DNA from: Niveispirillum lacus | GTDB lineage: Bacteria; Pseudomonadota; Alphaproteobacteria; Azospirillales; Azospirillaceae | Direction: 5' to 3' | Length of the DNA: 64,000 nt | Assembly: GCF_002251795.1 (NCBI RefSeq) | Contig: NZ_NOXU01000030.1 | Coordinates: 1 to 64,000 of the forward strand | In this document: one piece after another, positions 27,861-37,107 of the stretch | Layout: each line of letters opens with the position of its first letter | Numbering within the stretch: position 1 is the stretch's first letter | Program-made: the position numbers and the translations under genes | Notes under the pieces: generated by a model | Database searches by the model: none | The model's input: the letters and a program-made list of their open reading frames with translations, nothing else | What the model was told of the DNA's origin: nothing

Positions 27861-27906
27861 CTGTCAATGACTTGGCACAGCACTGTCACCGCCCGCCCGC
27901 TATCAC
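27861..27906 (+). promoter_or_regulatory. Pho box with three half-sites and a following -10 element
   Basis: Half-sites CTGTCAA (27861-27867), TTGGCAC (27872-27878) and CTGTCAC (27883-27889) repeat with an exact 11-bp period, the spacing used by PhoB dimers (consensus half CTGTCAT/C). A possible -10 element TATCAC (27901-27906) begins 11 bases after the last half-site, as in PhoB-activated promoters that lack a normal -35. The downstream gene encodes a phytase-like exported protein starting at 27940. Confidence 0.75.
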
Positions 27907-27939
27907 CCCTGCGGGGTTTCAACCAAGGGGGCAACCAAC

Positions 27940-30438
27940 ATGAAGAAGTCTTTCCGCGCCGCGCTGCTGGCCAGTGCGCTGACATTCGCCGCCTCGCCGG
28001 TGCTGGCACAGTCGGCGACGAGTGTGACGCTGAATGGCACCACTTTCACCAATCAGGGCCTGCAGGGCGCGGGGCGACTGTCGGCCAGCCTGCGCGATAA
28101 GTTCGGGGAGACGTTCGGATCTATGTCGGCCATGCAGATCGACCTGCATAGCTGGCGCCGCAATGCTGACGGTTCCTATGCCGGTACGCTCTATGCGTTG
28201 CCCGACCGTGGGTACAATGTGGCCAACACCACCAATTACATTCCGCGCTACAATGTTCTCTCGCTGACCTTCACCCCCTATACCGGCACGGCGGCGGCAC
28301 CGCAGACCCAGATCGGCCTGACGCTGCGCGATACTGTGCAGTTCACCGATGACAAGGGTACGCCGTTCAGCGGCCTGGACCCGGCCAGCGCGGGCACGGG
28401 CTTGACCTATCGCCCCGCCGCTGGCGGTCTGCCCAACCTGCCGCTGACGGGCACAGGCCGGCTGGCGCTGGACCCGGAAGGGTTCGTGCGTGCGCCGGAT
28501 GGTACCATCTGGGTCAGCGATGAATATGGCCCCTACATCTATCGCTTTACGGCTGACGGCAAACTCCTGTCTGCTATCGCGCCGCCGGCCAGCCTGCTGC
28601 CGCAGCGCAATGGCGCGTTGAATTTTGGGGCGGCTGAATCGACCCCCACCAATCCGACGCGCGGTCGCCAGAACAACCAGGGGCTGGAGGGCCTGTCGCT
28701 CTCACCCGATGGCAAGACCCTGTGGGTGGCTTTGCAGTCCGCAGCCATTCAGGACCTGAATGCCAGCAGCACCAATACCAGCCGCCGTAACACCCGCCTG
28801 CTGTCCTATGACATCTCCAACAGTGCGGCCCCCGTGCTAAAGAGTGAGTTTGTCATTCAACTGCCCATGTTCAATAACAATGGCAACCCGACCGGCGCGC
28901 TGAACCGTGTGGCGGCGCAATCGGAACTGCTGGCGCTGAACAACACCCAGTTCCTGCTGCTGTCGCGCGATGGCAATGGCTATGGCAGCGGGGCCACGCC
29001 CAACAGCAGCCCCACCAGCTTCTACCGCCGCATCGACCTGATCGACGTGACGGGCGCCACCAACATTGCCGGCACCGCCTATGACACTGGCACCTCCATC
29101 GCCCCCAATGGCGTGTTGGTCGCAGCCATAACCCCGGTGCAGTTCGCCAGCTTCGTCGATATGAATGACGCGGCCCAGTTGACCAAGTTCGGTCTGGTCA
29201 ATGGTGCCACCAACAATGTGAATTGCCGCACGCAGTGCTTGTCGGAAAAGTGGGAGGCGCTGGCCCTGGTCCCGGCGCTGGACGCCGCCAAGCTGGATGA
29301 TTTTTTCCTGTTCGTGGGCAACGATAATGACTTTGTCACCCAGAACGGCTTCCAGGTGGGGCAAGCCTATCGCGATGCGTCGGGCGTCGAGAATGACACG
29401 ATGCTGCTGGCCTATCGCCTGACCCTGCCCACCTATGTTGACCCGATGGCGACCGAAAGCCAGGCTCTGACCGGCGCTGCCATCGGTCAGGCGCTGGGTG
29501 AAAGTGCCTTGGCCGCCAATGCCGCCGCGTCCGCCGATCTGACGGGACGCACCCAGGCTATCCGCGCCGGTCTGGCGAACCGTGCGGAAGGCAGCTTTGA
29601 GCTGGCCGCCGGTGGCAACTGGGGTGCCCTGGCGCGTGACGACCAGGATGGCGAGCGCCTGTCAAAGCCGGAAAGCTGGTCGGCGGGCATTGCCGGCGAT
29701 TACGCTGTGTCGGGCACGGTGCGTATCGGTCTGGCGCTCAACTATGCCGATACGGATGGCAAGTTCGGGAACCTGGGCGGGGCCAAGGTCACGGCCTGGG
29801 GTGTCGGCCCCTACGCCACCCTGTCGCTGCCGGGCGGCGTCTATGCCGATGCCAGTTATCGCTACACCGACCTGAAGGTGGAGGATATCCGCCGCAATAC
29901 CTTCGCCTACAACCTGACCGCCAATGGCGAGACAAAGGGCAAGGGCCATCATGTGGGCGTGGAGTTCGGTTCCGTTGCCACGGCGGGCAGCCTGCGGTAC
30001 GGCCCGATCGTCAGCTTCCACTATGACCGGGTGGAATTGGACGCCTGGAATGAGACGAGTGCCCTGCACCTGAATCTGGACCATGCCGATCTGGCCGAAC
30101 AGCAGTTGCTGTTCAATGTCGGCGGTCAGGTGTCGACCCAGATTGATATGGGCAATGGGCGGATGGCCGTGCCGGAATTACGGTTGGGCTATCAGGAAGA
30201 CCTGATCAAAGATGAAGGCCAGACCTACACGACCATCCTGTCCAACCGCCGCACCAGTGCGTTGGCCCGCAACACCACCATCCTCCCCGATCCGCAAGGT
30301 GATGGTTTCCGCGCCGGTCTGGGTCTGTCCCTGTCGGTGGCGGATAATGCCGGCCTGTATCTGTCGGGCGACACGCTGTTCGTTGAGGATGACAAGCCCG
30401 ATTACACCGTCGGTGCTGGTTTGCGGGTTGGGTTCTGA
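27940..30438 (+). CDS. Autotransporter with phytase-like (esterase-like) passenger domain
   Basis: The 832-residue protein has a signal peptide (MKKSFRAALLASALTFAASPVLA, cleavage near residue 23). The passenger (about residues 30-505) resembles the esterase-like activity of phytase family; landmarks are ALPDRGYNVANTTNYIPRYN, DPEGFVRAPDGTIWVSDEYGPYIYRF (about 178-203) and NQGLEGLSLSPDGKTLWVALQS. An alanine-rich linker (about 510-555) leads to a C-terminal autotransporter beta-barrel of about 270 residues ending in phenylalanine (GAGLRVGF). It should therefore be displayed on or released from the outer membrane to act on phosphate esters. A Pho box upstream suggests induction by phosphate starvation. 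A terminator follows. Confidence 0.85.
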   Translation: MKKSFRAALLASALTFAASPVLAQSATSVTLNGTTFTNQGLQGAGRLSASLRDKFGETFGSMSAMQIDLHSWRRNADGSYAGTLYALPDRGYNVANTTNYIPRYNVLSLTFTPYTGTAAAPQTQIGLTLRDTVQFTDDKGTPFSGLDPASAGTGLTYRPAAGGLPNLPLTGTGRLALDPEGFVRAPDGTIWVSDEYGPYIYRFTADGKLLSAIAPPASLLPQRNGALNFGAAESTPTNPTRGRQNNQGLEGLSLSPDGKTLWVALQSAAIQDLNASSTNTSRRNTRLLSYDISNSAAPVLKSEFVIQLPMFNNNGNPTGALNRVAAQSELLALNNTQFLLLSRDGNGYGSGATPNSSPTSFYRRIDLIDVTGATNIAGTAYDTGTSIAPNGVLVAAITPVQFASFVDMNDAAQLTKFGLVNGATNNVNCRTQCLSEKWEALALVPALDAAKLDDFFLFVGNDNDFVTQNGFQVGQAYRDASGVENDTMLLAYRLTLPTYVDPMATESQALTGAAIGQALGESALAANAAASADLTGRTQAIRAGLANRAEGSFELAAGGNWGALARDDQDGERLSKPESWSAGIAGDYAVSGTVRIGLALNYADTDGKFGNLGGAKVTAWGVGPYATLSLPGGVYADASYRYTDLKVEDIRRNTFAYNLTANGETKGKGHHVGVEFGSVATAGSLRYGPIVSFHYDRVELDAWNETSALHLNLDHADLAEQQLLFNVGGQVSTQIDMGNGRMAVPELRLGYQEDLIKDEGQTYTTILSNRRTSALARNTTILPDPQGDGFRAGLGLSLSVADNAGLYLSGDTLFVEDDKPDYTVGAGLRVGF

Positions 30439-30525
30439 TGCCGGCCAAGTCGGCTCCTGTGAACGCCGGAGCCGGCTTCGGCGGCGACAGGATTTGAGAC
30501 AAAAAGTAGTTTAGGGCGGAAAGGG

Positions 30526-30552
30526 AAAGGGGGCGTGCGACCGCCCCCTTTT
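30526..30552 (+). terminator. Terminator between the autotransporter gene and pncB-like gene
   Basis: AAAGGGGGCG (30526-30535) pairs perfectly with CGCCCCCTTT (30542-30551) around a 6-base loop; the T-run continues to 30553. The A-rich left arm makes it usable from both sides for the two convergent genes. Confidence 0.85.
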
Positions 30553-31680
30553 TCATTTCCGCAACAGGAATTCGCGCCCCACCTTCACCCGCTTCACCCC
30601 GTCATACTCAACAATGTCGGTGGTGGCGTAGGTTTCAGACCATTTGTCGGGAAGGTAGCTGCCGGTGCCGATCACATCGATGGGCGCACCGGCATCGGCC
30701 ATGATCCGGCATTTTTCCGGGCTGAACCCGCTGCTGGCCACGATCTTCACTTTGGCAAAGCCGGCCGCATCCAGTTGTTCCCGAAGGTAATGAATGGAAG
30801 CCGCCGACACGCCCGCCCCAATCAGGTGGCGCAGTTCGCTTTCGTCCCGGTACCCCCGGATACTGTGGGGCGCATGCCGTTCCAGGACCGCATAGCTGGT
30901 GGGCGGGTCAAGCCCTTCCAGGAAGCGTCCACCCGGTGTGTCGATGCGAAGCGACAGGTCACCCGCCGCCGCCATGTCGGGGAACCGGCGACAGACGGCC
31001 AACCCATCCGTCACCTCGCGCCCGAAATAATCGACCAGGACGGTCATCGGTTGGCCGGGGAAGGTCTCCGCATACATTTCTGCCGCCCGCACGGTGGACC
31101 CGGCATAACCAATCAGGGCATGGGGCATGGTGCCCAGCCCCTGGGTGCGGCCAAAATAATGGGCCGTGGCGTCGGTGGCATTGCCGATGAAGCCGACGGC
31201 CCCGTCGCGCCGCCGCGCGCGGGCGGACCCGACGGAGGCCGCATAGGCCATGATCTCCGCCATTTCCGTGCCGGCACAATGCCGGGCATCCATGGCCAGG
31301 AATGCCACCTTGGGCAGGCCCGCGCACATCATATAGGCATTATAGGCGGCCACACAGGCGGGGCCCAGCTTCATCAGGAACAGTGTCTCCAGTTCCGCCA
31401 TCTGGCTGAACGGGCCGGTGATCCACATCATGGGCTCACCCGCTCCCACCCATTTCGTCTCCTCATAATTCAGTTGTATGTCCGGTGTGAAGCCGCGTTC
31501 CGCCGCCACGGCGCGCAGCCAGTCCAGCGCCAGACGCGGCGCGAACACCACGGGACGGCGCATGAACACGGCATAGGTCACCGTCTGATCGCCGAATTTC
31601 TCCACAATAGCGCGGGTGCGCTGAAAATAGACGTCGGTCCACTGGGCGACGGTATCGGCGGCAGGAGGCGTCTGGGTCAT
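30553..31680 (-). CDS. Nicotinate phosphoribosyltransferase
   Basis: The 375-residue cytosolic enzyme converts nicotinate and PRPP to nicotinate mononucleotide in NAD salvage. I start at the ATG at 31680 (MTQTPPAADTVAQWTDVYFQRT); the frame stays open far upstream but only as the shadow of the divergent hydroxylase genes. Family features are DVYFQRTRAIVEKFGDQTVTYAVFMRR near the N-terminus, ALIGYAGS, and the phosphate-binding region VKIVASSGFSPEKCRIMADAGAPIDVIGTGSYL (about 310-342). It is shorter than classical PncB (about 400-440 residues), as in several alphaproteobacteria. It is divergent from the 2Fe-2S subunit gene. Confidence 0.88.
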   Translation of the reverse strand: MTQTPPAADTVAQWTDVYFQRTRAIVEKFGDQTVTYAVFMRRPVVFAPRLALDWLRAVAAERGFTPDIQLNYEETKWVGAGEPMMWITGPFSQMAELETLFLMKLGPACVAAYNAYMMCAGLPKVAFLAMDARHCAGTEMAEIMAYAASVGSARARRRDGAVGFIGNATDATAHYFGRTQGLGTMPHALIGYAGSTVRAAEMYAETFPGQPMTVLVDYFGREVTDGLAVCRRFPDMAAAGDLSLRIDTPGGRFLEGLDPPTSYAVLERHAPHSIRGYRDESELRHLIGAGVSAASIHYLREQLDAAGFAKVKIVASSGFSPEKCRIMADAGAPIDVIGTGSYLPDKWSETYATTDIVEYDGVKRVKVGREFLLRK

Positions 31681-31854
31681 TCGGTAAGGTTCCTGAGAGG
31701 GCCGGCGATCATAAGCCGATCCCGCACCCGGATGGCAAGATATGCTGGTCTGTAACGGCTCGGTTTTCGTTGTAAATGCAGGGTTACGGTCCTTGCGCCG
31801 TATCAGGGGACATGGTGAACAGCCAATAACCAACGAAAATGGCAGGCAGCGCCC

Positions 31855-32310
31855 ATGACACTCACCTTGAACATTAACGGACAGGATCATCCGCTGGATA
31901 TCGATCCCGACACCCCTCTTCTCTGGGCGCTGAGGGACAATCTGGGCCTGACCGGCACCAAATATGGTTGCGGCATTGGGCAGTGCGGGGCCTGCACGGT
32001 TCATATTGACGGACAGGCGGTTCGCTCCTGCGCCATGCCAGTGGAGGCTTGCGCCGCTCAGCGGGTCACGACCATCGAGGCCCTGTCGCCCGACCGCAGC
32101 CACGCGATACAGCGCGCCTGGATCGAGGGGCAGGTGCCGCAATGCGGTTACTGCCAGTCGGGCATGATCATGGCCGCTGTGGCCCTGCTGAAGGAAAATC
32201 CCAAGCCCAGCGACGCCGATATCGACGCCGCCATCACCAACCTGTGCCGTTGTGGCACCTATCCGCGTGTACGCGCCGCCATTAAGGCGGCTGCCGGCAT
32301 CGCGGCCTGA
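31855..32310 (+). CDS. 2Fe-2S subunit of a xanthine-dehydrogenase-family molybdenum hydroxylase (IorA-like)
   Basis: The 151-residue protein has a plant-type [2Fe-2S] ferredoxin domain, with cysteines in [24 protein letters not shown] (about residues 38-61), and a second [2Fe-2S] domain with cysteines in [11 protein letters not shown] (about 96) and [15 protein letters not shown] (about 130). This is the small subunit of isoquinoline 1-oxidoreductase/aldehyde oxidoreductase-type enzymes. It has no signal peptide and would be carried out with the Tat-exported large subunit encoded 16 bases downstream. No FAD subunit is present. Confidence 0.93.
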   Translation: MTLTLNINGQDHPLDIDPDTPLLWALRDNLGLTGTKYGCGIGQCGACTVHIDGQAVRSCAMPVEACAAQRVTTIEALSPDRSHAIQRAWIEGQVPQCGYCQSGMIMAAVALLKENPKPSDADIDAAITNLCRCGTYPRVRAAIKAAAGIAA

Positions 32311-32326
32311 GACAAGGGAGGCGATG

Positions 32327-34495
32327 ATGGGCAAGATGGATTTGTCGCGCCGTGGTTTCCTGTCGCTGTCGGCAGGAACGGGGTTCACCCTGGGCTTTGG
32401 GGTGCTGCCGGCGCTGGGCGCGGCGGCACCGGGCTTTGGCCCCTGGATACGCATCGCGCCTGATGGCATGGTGACGGCCCTGACCAATGTCAGCGATATC
32501 GGTCAGGGCACGCATACCGGTTTGGCGCAGGCCGTGGCAGAGGAACTGGCGGTGCCGCTAACGTCGGTGCGCATGGAACTGGCGCCCGTGGAAAAGGCGT
32601 TTCACAACAAGTCGATCGGCAATTATGCCGTCTATGGCAGCATCGGGCTGCGCACCAACCTGCGTCCCCTGCGTCTGGCGGCGGCTGGGGCGCGGCAGAT
32701 GCTGGCAGAGGCGGCAGCCGCCCGCTTCGCTGTACCCGTAGATCAGGTGGTGATGCGCAACGGTCAGGCCTTGCATGCGGCCAGTGGCCGGTCGCTTGAC
32801 TACAAAGACCTCCTGGCGGATGCGGCTAAACTGTCGCCACCGGCGGAACCGAAACTGACGCCGCGTACTGAGTGGAAGGTCCTGGGCCAGCCGCTGCTGC
32901 GTCAGGATATACCGGGCAAGGTGGATGGCAGCACCGTCTATGGCATTGATGTGCGACTGCCCGGCATGCTGACGGCGGTGGTGACACATGCCCCCACCTT
33001 TGGCGGCACTCTGGTCTCCGTGGATGAAGCCCCGGCCCTGGCGGTGCGGGGCGTGCGTAAGGTGGTGCGCTTGGCTAGGGCCCTGGCGGTGGTTGGCGAT
33101 GGGTACTGGCCGGCGTCAAAGGGGCTTGCGGCCCTGTCCCCGCAATGGGGGCCGGGGCCGAATGCCGGGATCGACAGCGACGGCCTGTCGCGTCAACTGC
33201 GCGATGCTGCGATGGCGGGCAAGGGCTACAGCTTTCCGGGCAGCGAAATGCCCGGTACTAATGTGACGGCCACCGCCCAGGCCATGGCCGGTGCCGCCCA
33301 TGTCGTGGATACGCTGTTCGAGGTGCCGTTCCTGGCCCATGCCACCATGGAGCCGATGCATTGCGCCATCCAGTTGCGGGCCGATGGGGCCGAGATCTGG
33401 CTATCGACCCAGACGCAGAGCGATACGCAGGCTGCGGTGGCGACGGTGCTGGGGCTTGACCCGGCGAAGGTCAAGGTGAACGCCACCCCGGTGGGGGGCG
33501 GTTTTGGTCGCCGTCTGGAACATGATTTCGCCGTGCAGGCGGCCCATCTGATCAAGGCTCTGGCGGCGGATGGGGTGACAGTACCGGTCAAAATGGTCTG
33601 GCCGCGCGAAACCGACATGCGGGCGGGATATTATCGGCCTGCCGTTGCGTCGCGTGTGCGGCTGGCGCTGGATGCCAATGGTATGCCGATGGGGATGCGT
33701 TGCGACAATGCCAACCCGTCGCTGCTGGAACATACCGGGCTGACCATCTCGGGCGGGCGGCCAGCGGGGGATTGGTCCGTGGGCATGGGGATCGTGCAGC
33801 AATCCTACGCCATCCCCGCCCTGCATCTGACCTGGACCCGCGTCGATCCTGGTGTGCCGGTGGGGTTCTGGCGCTCGGTCGGTGCCTCACAGAACGGCCT
33901 GTTCCTGGAGGTGACCATCGATCAGGCGGCCCGGCATGTTGGCGTCGATCCCGTGGACTATCGTCGCCGGTTGCTGACCGGCAAAGATCGTGCCCTGACT
34001 TTCCTGAACAAACTGGCAGCCGTCGCTGGCTGGGGCCGGACATTGCCGCCGGGGCATGCGCTGGGTTTTGCGATGGGGGAGGCGAACAACGCCATCTCTG
34101 GCCATGTGGTGGAACTGTCCATCCCGGAGCCGGGCAAGTTCCGCCTGCACCGTATCTGGGCGGCGATTGATCCTGGCGTGGTTGCCAACCCGAACGCGGT
34201 AGAGGCGCAGATGATGGGCGGTACCATCTTCGGTCTGTCAGCGGCGCTGGCCGGGGAGATCACCTTGAAGGACGGGACGGTCGAACAGTCCAACTTTGAC
34301 AGTTATCCGCTGGCCACCCTGGCGCAGGTGCCGCCCATGGAGGTGCTGGTCATTGGCAACAATACCGCCGCTGGCGGGGTGGGCGAGGAGGGGGTGCCGT
34401 CCATTGCACCCGCCATCGCCAATGCCCTGTTTGCATTGACCGGAAAGCCGATCACCCGGCTGCCGCTGACGCGGGCCGGGTGGGCGATGGTGTAG
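32327..34495 (+). CDS. Molybdopterin-binding large subunit, Tat-exported (IorB-like)
   Basis: The start ATG 32327 has GGGAGG (32316-32321) 5 bases before it; neighbouring ATGs at 32324 and 32336 are possible. The 722-residue product begins MGKMDLSRRGFLSLSAG, a twin-arginine signal with RR at residues 8-9, so the assembled enzyme is periplasmic. The rest follows isoquinoline 1-oxidoreductase beta/xanthine dehydrogenase molybdenum subunits: HATMEPMHC (about 342), GGGFGRRLEHDFAVQAA (about 389), PVGFWRSVGASQNGLFLE (about 511) and the active-site glutamate region AAGGVGEEGVPSIAPAIANAL near the C-terminus. Substrate (aldehyde or N-heterocycle) is unknown; electrons probably go to a cytochrome encoded elsewhere. 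Confidence 0.9.
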   Translation: MGKMDLSRRGFLSLSAGTGFTLGFGVLPALGAAAPGFGPWIRIAPDGMVTALTNVSDIGQGTHTGLAQAVAEELAVPLTSVRMELAPVEKAFHNKSIGNYAVYGSIGLRTNLRPLRLAAAGARQMLAEAAAARFAVPVDQVVMRNGQALHAASGRSLDYKDLLADAAKLSPPAEPKLTPRTEWKVLGQPLLRQDIPGKVDGSTVYGIDVRLPGMLTAVVTHAPTFGGTLVSVDEAPALAVRGVRKVVRLARALAVVGDGYWPASKGLAALSPQWGPGPNAGIDSDGLSRQLRDAAMAGKGYSFPGSEMPGTNVTATAQAMAGAAHVVDTLFEVPFLAHATMEPMHCAIQLRADGAEIWLSTQTQSDTQAAVATVLGLDPAKVKVNATPVGGGFGRRLEHDFAVQAAHLIKALAADGVTVPVKMVWPRETDMRAGYYRPAVASRVRLALDANGMPMGMRCDNANPSLLEHTGLTISGGRPAGDWSVGMGIVQQSYAIPALHLTWTRVDPGVPVGFWRSVGASQNGLFLEVTIDQAARHVGVDPVDYRRRLLTGKDRALTFLNKLAAVAGWGRTLPPGHALGFAMGEANNAISGHVVELSIPEPGKFRLHRIWAAIDPGVVANPNAVEAQMMGGTIFGLSAALAGEITLKDGTVEQSNFDSYPLATLAQVPPMEVLVIGNNTAAGGVGEEGVPSIAPAIANALFALTGKPITRLPLTRAGWAMV

Positions 34496-34516
34496 GGTCA
34501 ACAGTGGTGAGGGTGT

Positions 34517-35707
34517 TTACGCCCTCACCAGTTCCGGCAGTGCCGGAACGGATTTGGCATCCGGGAAAACGAAACGGTCAATATCCGCTGCTGGCACTCC
34601 CAAATGGCCCGCCAGCACAGCCTTCAACAGGGCGCGCATATCGGTGGTGGGGGCAAGGTCGCGGCCTTCATACAGCTTGTCATCGCGCAGGCCCGGCCAT
34701 TCGCCCAGCACCCGACCCCCGTTCAGGGCACCGCCAGCCAGCAAGGCCACGCCTGCCGTACCATGGTCGGTGCCGCCGGTACCATTGGGGCGGATGGTGC
34801 GGCCGAACTCGGTGACGACGGCGATCAATGTTTGACCCCACACGTCCGACATGCTGACCCGCAGGGTCATCATGGTCTCGGCCAATTGACCCAGCGCGTT
34901 GGCCAGGCGGCCCTGTATGGCGCCCTGGCCAACATGGGTGTCCCAGCCGGATAGTTCCAGGCTGGCGATACGGGGCCCGGCAGGGTCTGACAGCATGCGG
35001 CCCGCGGTTTCGGCCAGGATCAGGCGGTCCTTGCCACCATCCCGCTTCTTGTTGCCATCCATGCCATTGGCCATGTCGGCCACACCCAGACCGGCCATCA
35101 GGGCGGGGCCCAGCACGGGATCGTTGCGGTACAGACCCGCCACCCGATCCATGAAATCCATGGTCGGTTCGGGCAGCGGGGAGGGTGCCCAACTGGCCAC
35201 GGGCACCGATCCGCGCAGCACCAGCGGCACCCCCTGGCCCAACGACAGGCCCAGCCCCTTGCCCCCGCCGTCCAGCCGGGCCAGCGCCCGGTTCAGCCAG
35301 CCGCTGTCATCACCGGCACGGATGCCACCCGTATCCAGCAGATCCTGCGCATCAAAATGGCTGCGGTCACGATAGGGGGTGGCGATGGCATGCACAGCCA
35401 GAAGCTGTTTCTTTCCCCACCATTCATGTAAGGGGGCGAGGACCGGATGCAGGCCGAAACGGCCATCCAGGTCCAGAACCCCGCCTTCCTGGCCCGGTTC
35501 GGCCAAGGCCAGCGCGCCGCGCGCCGGCCGGTAATCAGGGTCGGCATAGGGGATGACAGCGCCAAGCCCATCCATGGCCCCGCGCAACACGATCAGCACC
35601 AGGCGCCGGTCGGTGCCCGCTGCTGCCAGCGACAGGCGTGGAGCGGTTGCCGACAATAGGCCGGTGGCGCTAGCGGTGGCGATGAAATGACGACGGTGCA
35701 GCATCAT
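34517..35707 (-). CDS. Tat-exported DUF1501 protein
   Basis: I start at ATG 35707, 5 bases after a near-perfect GGAGGTGATC Shine-Dalgarno that overlaps the end of the DUF1800 gene; a GTG six bases earlier is less likely. The 396-residue product begins MMLHRRHFIATASATG, a twin-arginine signal ending near SLAAA. The body matches the DUF1501 (sulfatase-like fold) pattern: LIVLRGAMDGLGAVIPYADPDY (about 37-58), LELSGWDTHVGQGAIQGRLANAL (about 253-275) and VVTEFGRTIRPNGTGGTDHGTAG (about 299-321). It forms a pair with the upstream DUF1800 gene, a combination common in secreted proteins of unknown function. Confidence 0.9.
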   Translation of the reverse strand: MMLHRRHFIATASATGLLSATAPRLSLAAAGTDRRLVLIVLRGAMDGLGAVIPYADPDYRPARGALALAEPGQEGGVLDLDGRFGLHPVLAPLHEWWGKKQLLAVHAIATPYRDRSHFDAQDLLDTGGIRAGDDSGWLNRALARLDGGGKGLGLSLGQGVPLVLRGSVPVASWAPSPLPEPTMDFMDRVAGLYRNDPVLGPALMAGLGVADMANGMDGNKKRDGGKDRLILAETAGRMLSDPAGPRIASLELSGWDTHVGQGAIQGRLANALGQLAETMMTLRVSMSDVWGQTLIAVVTEFGRTIRPNGTGGTDHGTAGVALLAGGALNGGRVLGEWPGLRDDKLYEGRDLAPTTDMRALLKAVLAGHLGVPAADIDRFVFPDAKSVPALPELVRA

Positions 35708-35709
35708 GA

Positions 35710-37035
35710 TCACCTCCGTTGAAAGGCGGGCGATGACAGCACCAGACCCAGCGCTTCTGCCGGGCTGGGGGCACGGGCGACCGCCTGGCGCAGCCCGTCA
35801 TCGGCCAGGTCGCCCAGGGAAGTGTCAATGAAACGCCGTACGTCCAACGTCGCCCCCACCCGCTGCCCGAAGGCCAGTGACCAATCGATGCGTCGCAGGA
35901 TGGCGTCCGGTCCCGTCCAGTCCGCCGCCCGGTCGGGCCATCCGGCGGGCGAGGGTGCTGCAAAGGGCATCTGCCCCAGCAGCCGCATCGCATTGACCAG
36001 CCGGTCGTCCGGCACGTCCAATGCTGTGGCACGCAGGGTCGCGGTGATGAAATCGTTGGGGCTGCGCATCTTGGCCAGGGGCTGTGCCCAGGTCGCGTCC
36101 ATCCGGACTAATGCGCGGGTCACTTCGGCAAGGTCGCCATGGCTGTCACGGAAGCTCTTGGCCAATGTGGCGACGGCGGCCGGTGGCGGATCATCGGCGA
36201 TGAAATGCCGGGCCAGTTTCCGGGCGACATGGGTGGCTGTGGTTGGATAGGCGCACAGCAGATCAATGGCAGCCGCGGCCTCCGAAATCCCACTTTCCGG
36301 GATGCGCTGGCCCAGCAGCACCTTCTCTCCTGGCTGATGGCGACGCGGATTGAAGCTGGCGGTGCCGCGCTCTTCATCCAGGGTCCAGCCGGTCAGGATC
36401 AGCGCCATGGCGCGCACATCATCTTGATGGTAGCCACCGTCAACGCCCAGCAAGTGCAGTTCCAGTGCCTCGCGTCCCAGATTTTCGTTCAGACCCCTGT
36501 CACGTTTCTGCCCGGTCTTGCTGTCCGGCCCGATCGATTGGGCATTATCCAGATAGATCAGCATGGCCGGGTGCAGGATGGCGGCCCGTGCCATATCGCG
36601 AAAAGTGCCCAGAATATGGGGACGGATGGCCTCAGTCTCATAGGCCAGACCCAAGGGGGCGATCACCGGGCGCTGGGTCGACACTGTAAAGTGGTTTGAC
36701 CAGAACTGGACCAGTCGTTCCTGAAACGGCACCACACTGCTGGCCGCCAGACGAGTGCGCAGGACGATGTCGGTGCGGTATCGTTCCCGCGCCTGCTTCT
36801 TTGCCCTCTCCTCGGCCTCGCCCTTGGCCTTTCGGGCCACCAGCATGTCGAATATGCGTGGGGCCGATCCAGAATGATTGGCAAGTTCGGTGGGAAGGGC
36901 GCGCGGTGTCAGTTGGTCCAGCGCCCAGCCCTGCGGATCGCTCTTTATCTGGTCCAGATCGCCCGGTCCGGCACCGAATCCGAAACGTGACAAGGCATGT
37001 GCCGCTTGGGTTCCGGTCGCCGCGCTAATTACCAT
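35710..37035 (-). CDS. DUF1800 domain protein
   Basis: The start is ATG 37035, with GGGAGG about 7 bases upstream on the minus strand; ten further codons upstream are open. The 441-residue product MVISAATGTQAAHALSRFGFGA has the DUF1800 landmarks HALSRFGFGAGPGDL, MVARKAKGEAEERAKKQARERY, VQFWSNHFTVST (about 118-129), NENLGREALELHLLGVDGGYHQDDVRAMALILTGW and HVARKLARHFIADDPP. There is no obvious N-terminal signal peptide, although most family members act with exported DUF1501 partners. The DUF1501 gene starts 2 bases after its stop. It lies 72 bases downstream of the CnrX-like gene with no terminator in between. Confidence 0.9.
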   Translation of the reverse strand: MVISAATGTQAAHALSRFGFGAGPGDLDQIKSDPQGWALDQLTPRALPTELANHSGSAPRIFDMLVARKAKGEAEERAKKQARERYRTDIVLRTRLAASSVVPFQERLVQFWSNHFTVSTQRPVIAPLGLAYETEAIRPHILGTFRDMARAAILHPAMLIYLDNAQSIGPDSKTGQKRDRGLNENLGREALELHLLGVDGGYHQDDVRAMALILTGWTLDEERGTASFNPRRHQPGEKVLLGQRIPESGISEAAAAIDLLCAYPTTATHVARKLARHFIADDPPPAAVATLAKSFRDSHGDLAEVTRALVRMDATWAQPLAKMRSPNDFITATLRATALDVPDDRLVNAMRLLGQMPFAAPSPAGWPDRAADWTGPDAILRRIDWSLAFGQRVGATLDVRRFIDTSLGDLADDGLRQAVARAPSPAEALGLVLSSPAFQRR

Positions 37036-37107
37036 GGTCAATCCTCCCCGGCTGGGTGGCTGCACTGGGTAGAGGTTCGTCTGCGACCGGGCTTGTCTGT
37101 CGCACGC

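Noticed and set aside
27871-27889. TGGCAC followed by TGTCA as a sigma-54 promoter
   Set aside because: The -12 TTGCA element is missing; the same bases fit much better as PhoB half-sites with an 11-bp period.
31681-32487. N-terminal extension of the nicotinate phosphoribosyltransferase frame by 269 codons
   Set aside because: It overlaps the divergent 2Fe-2S and molybdenum subunit genes and adds no family sequence; the ATG at 31680 matches homologues.
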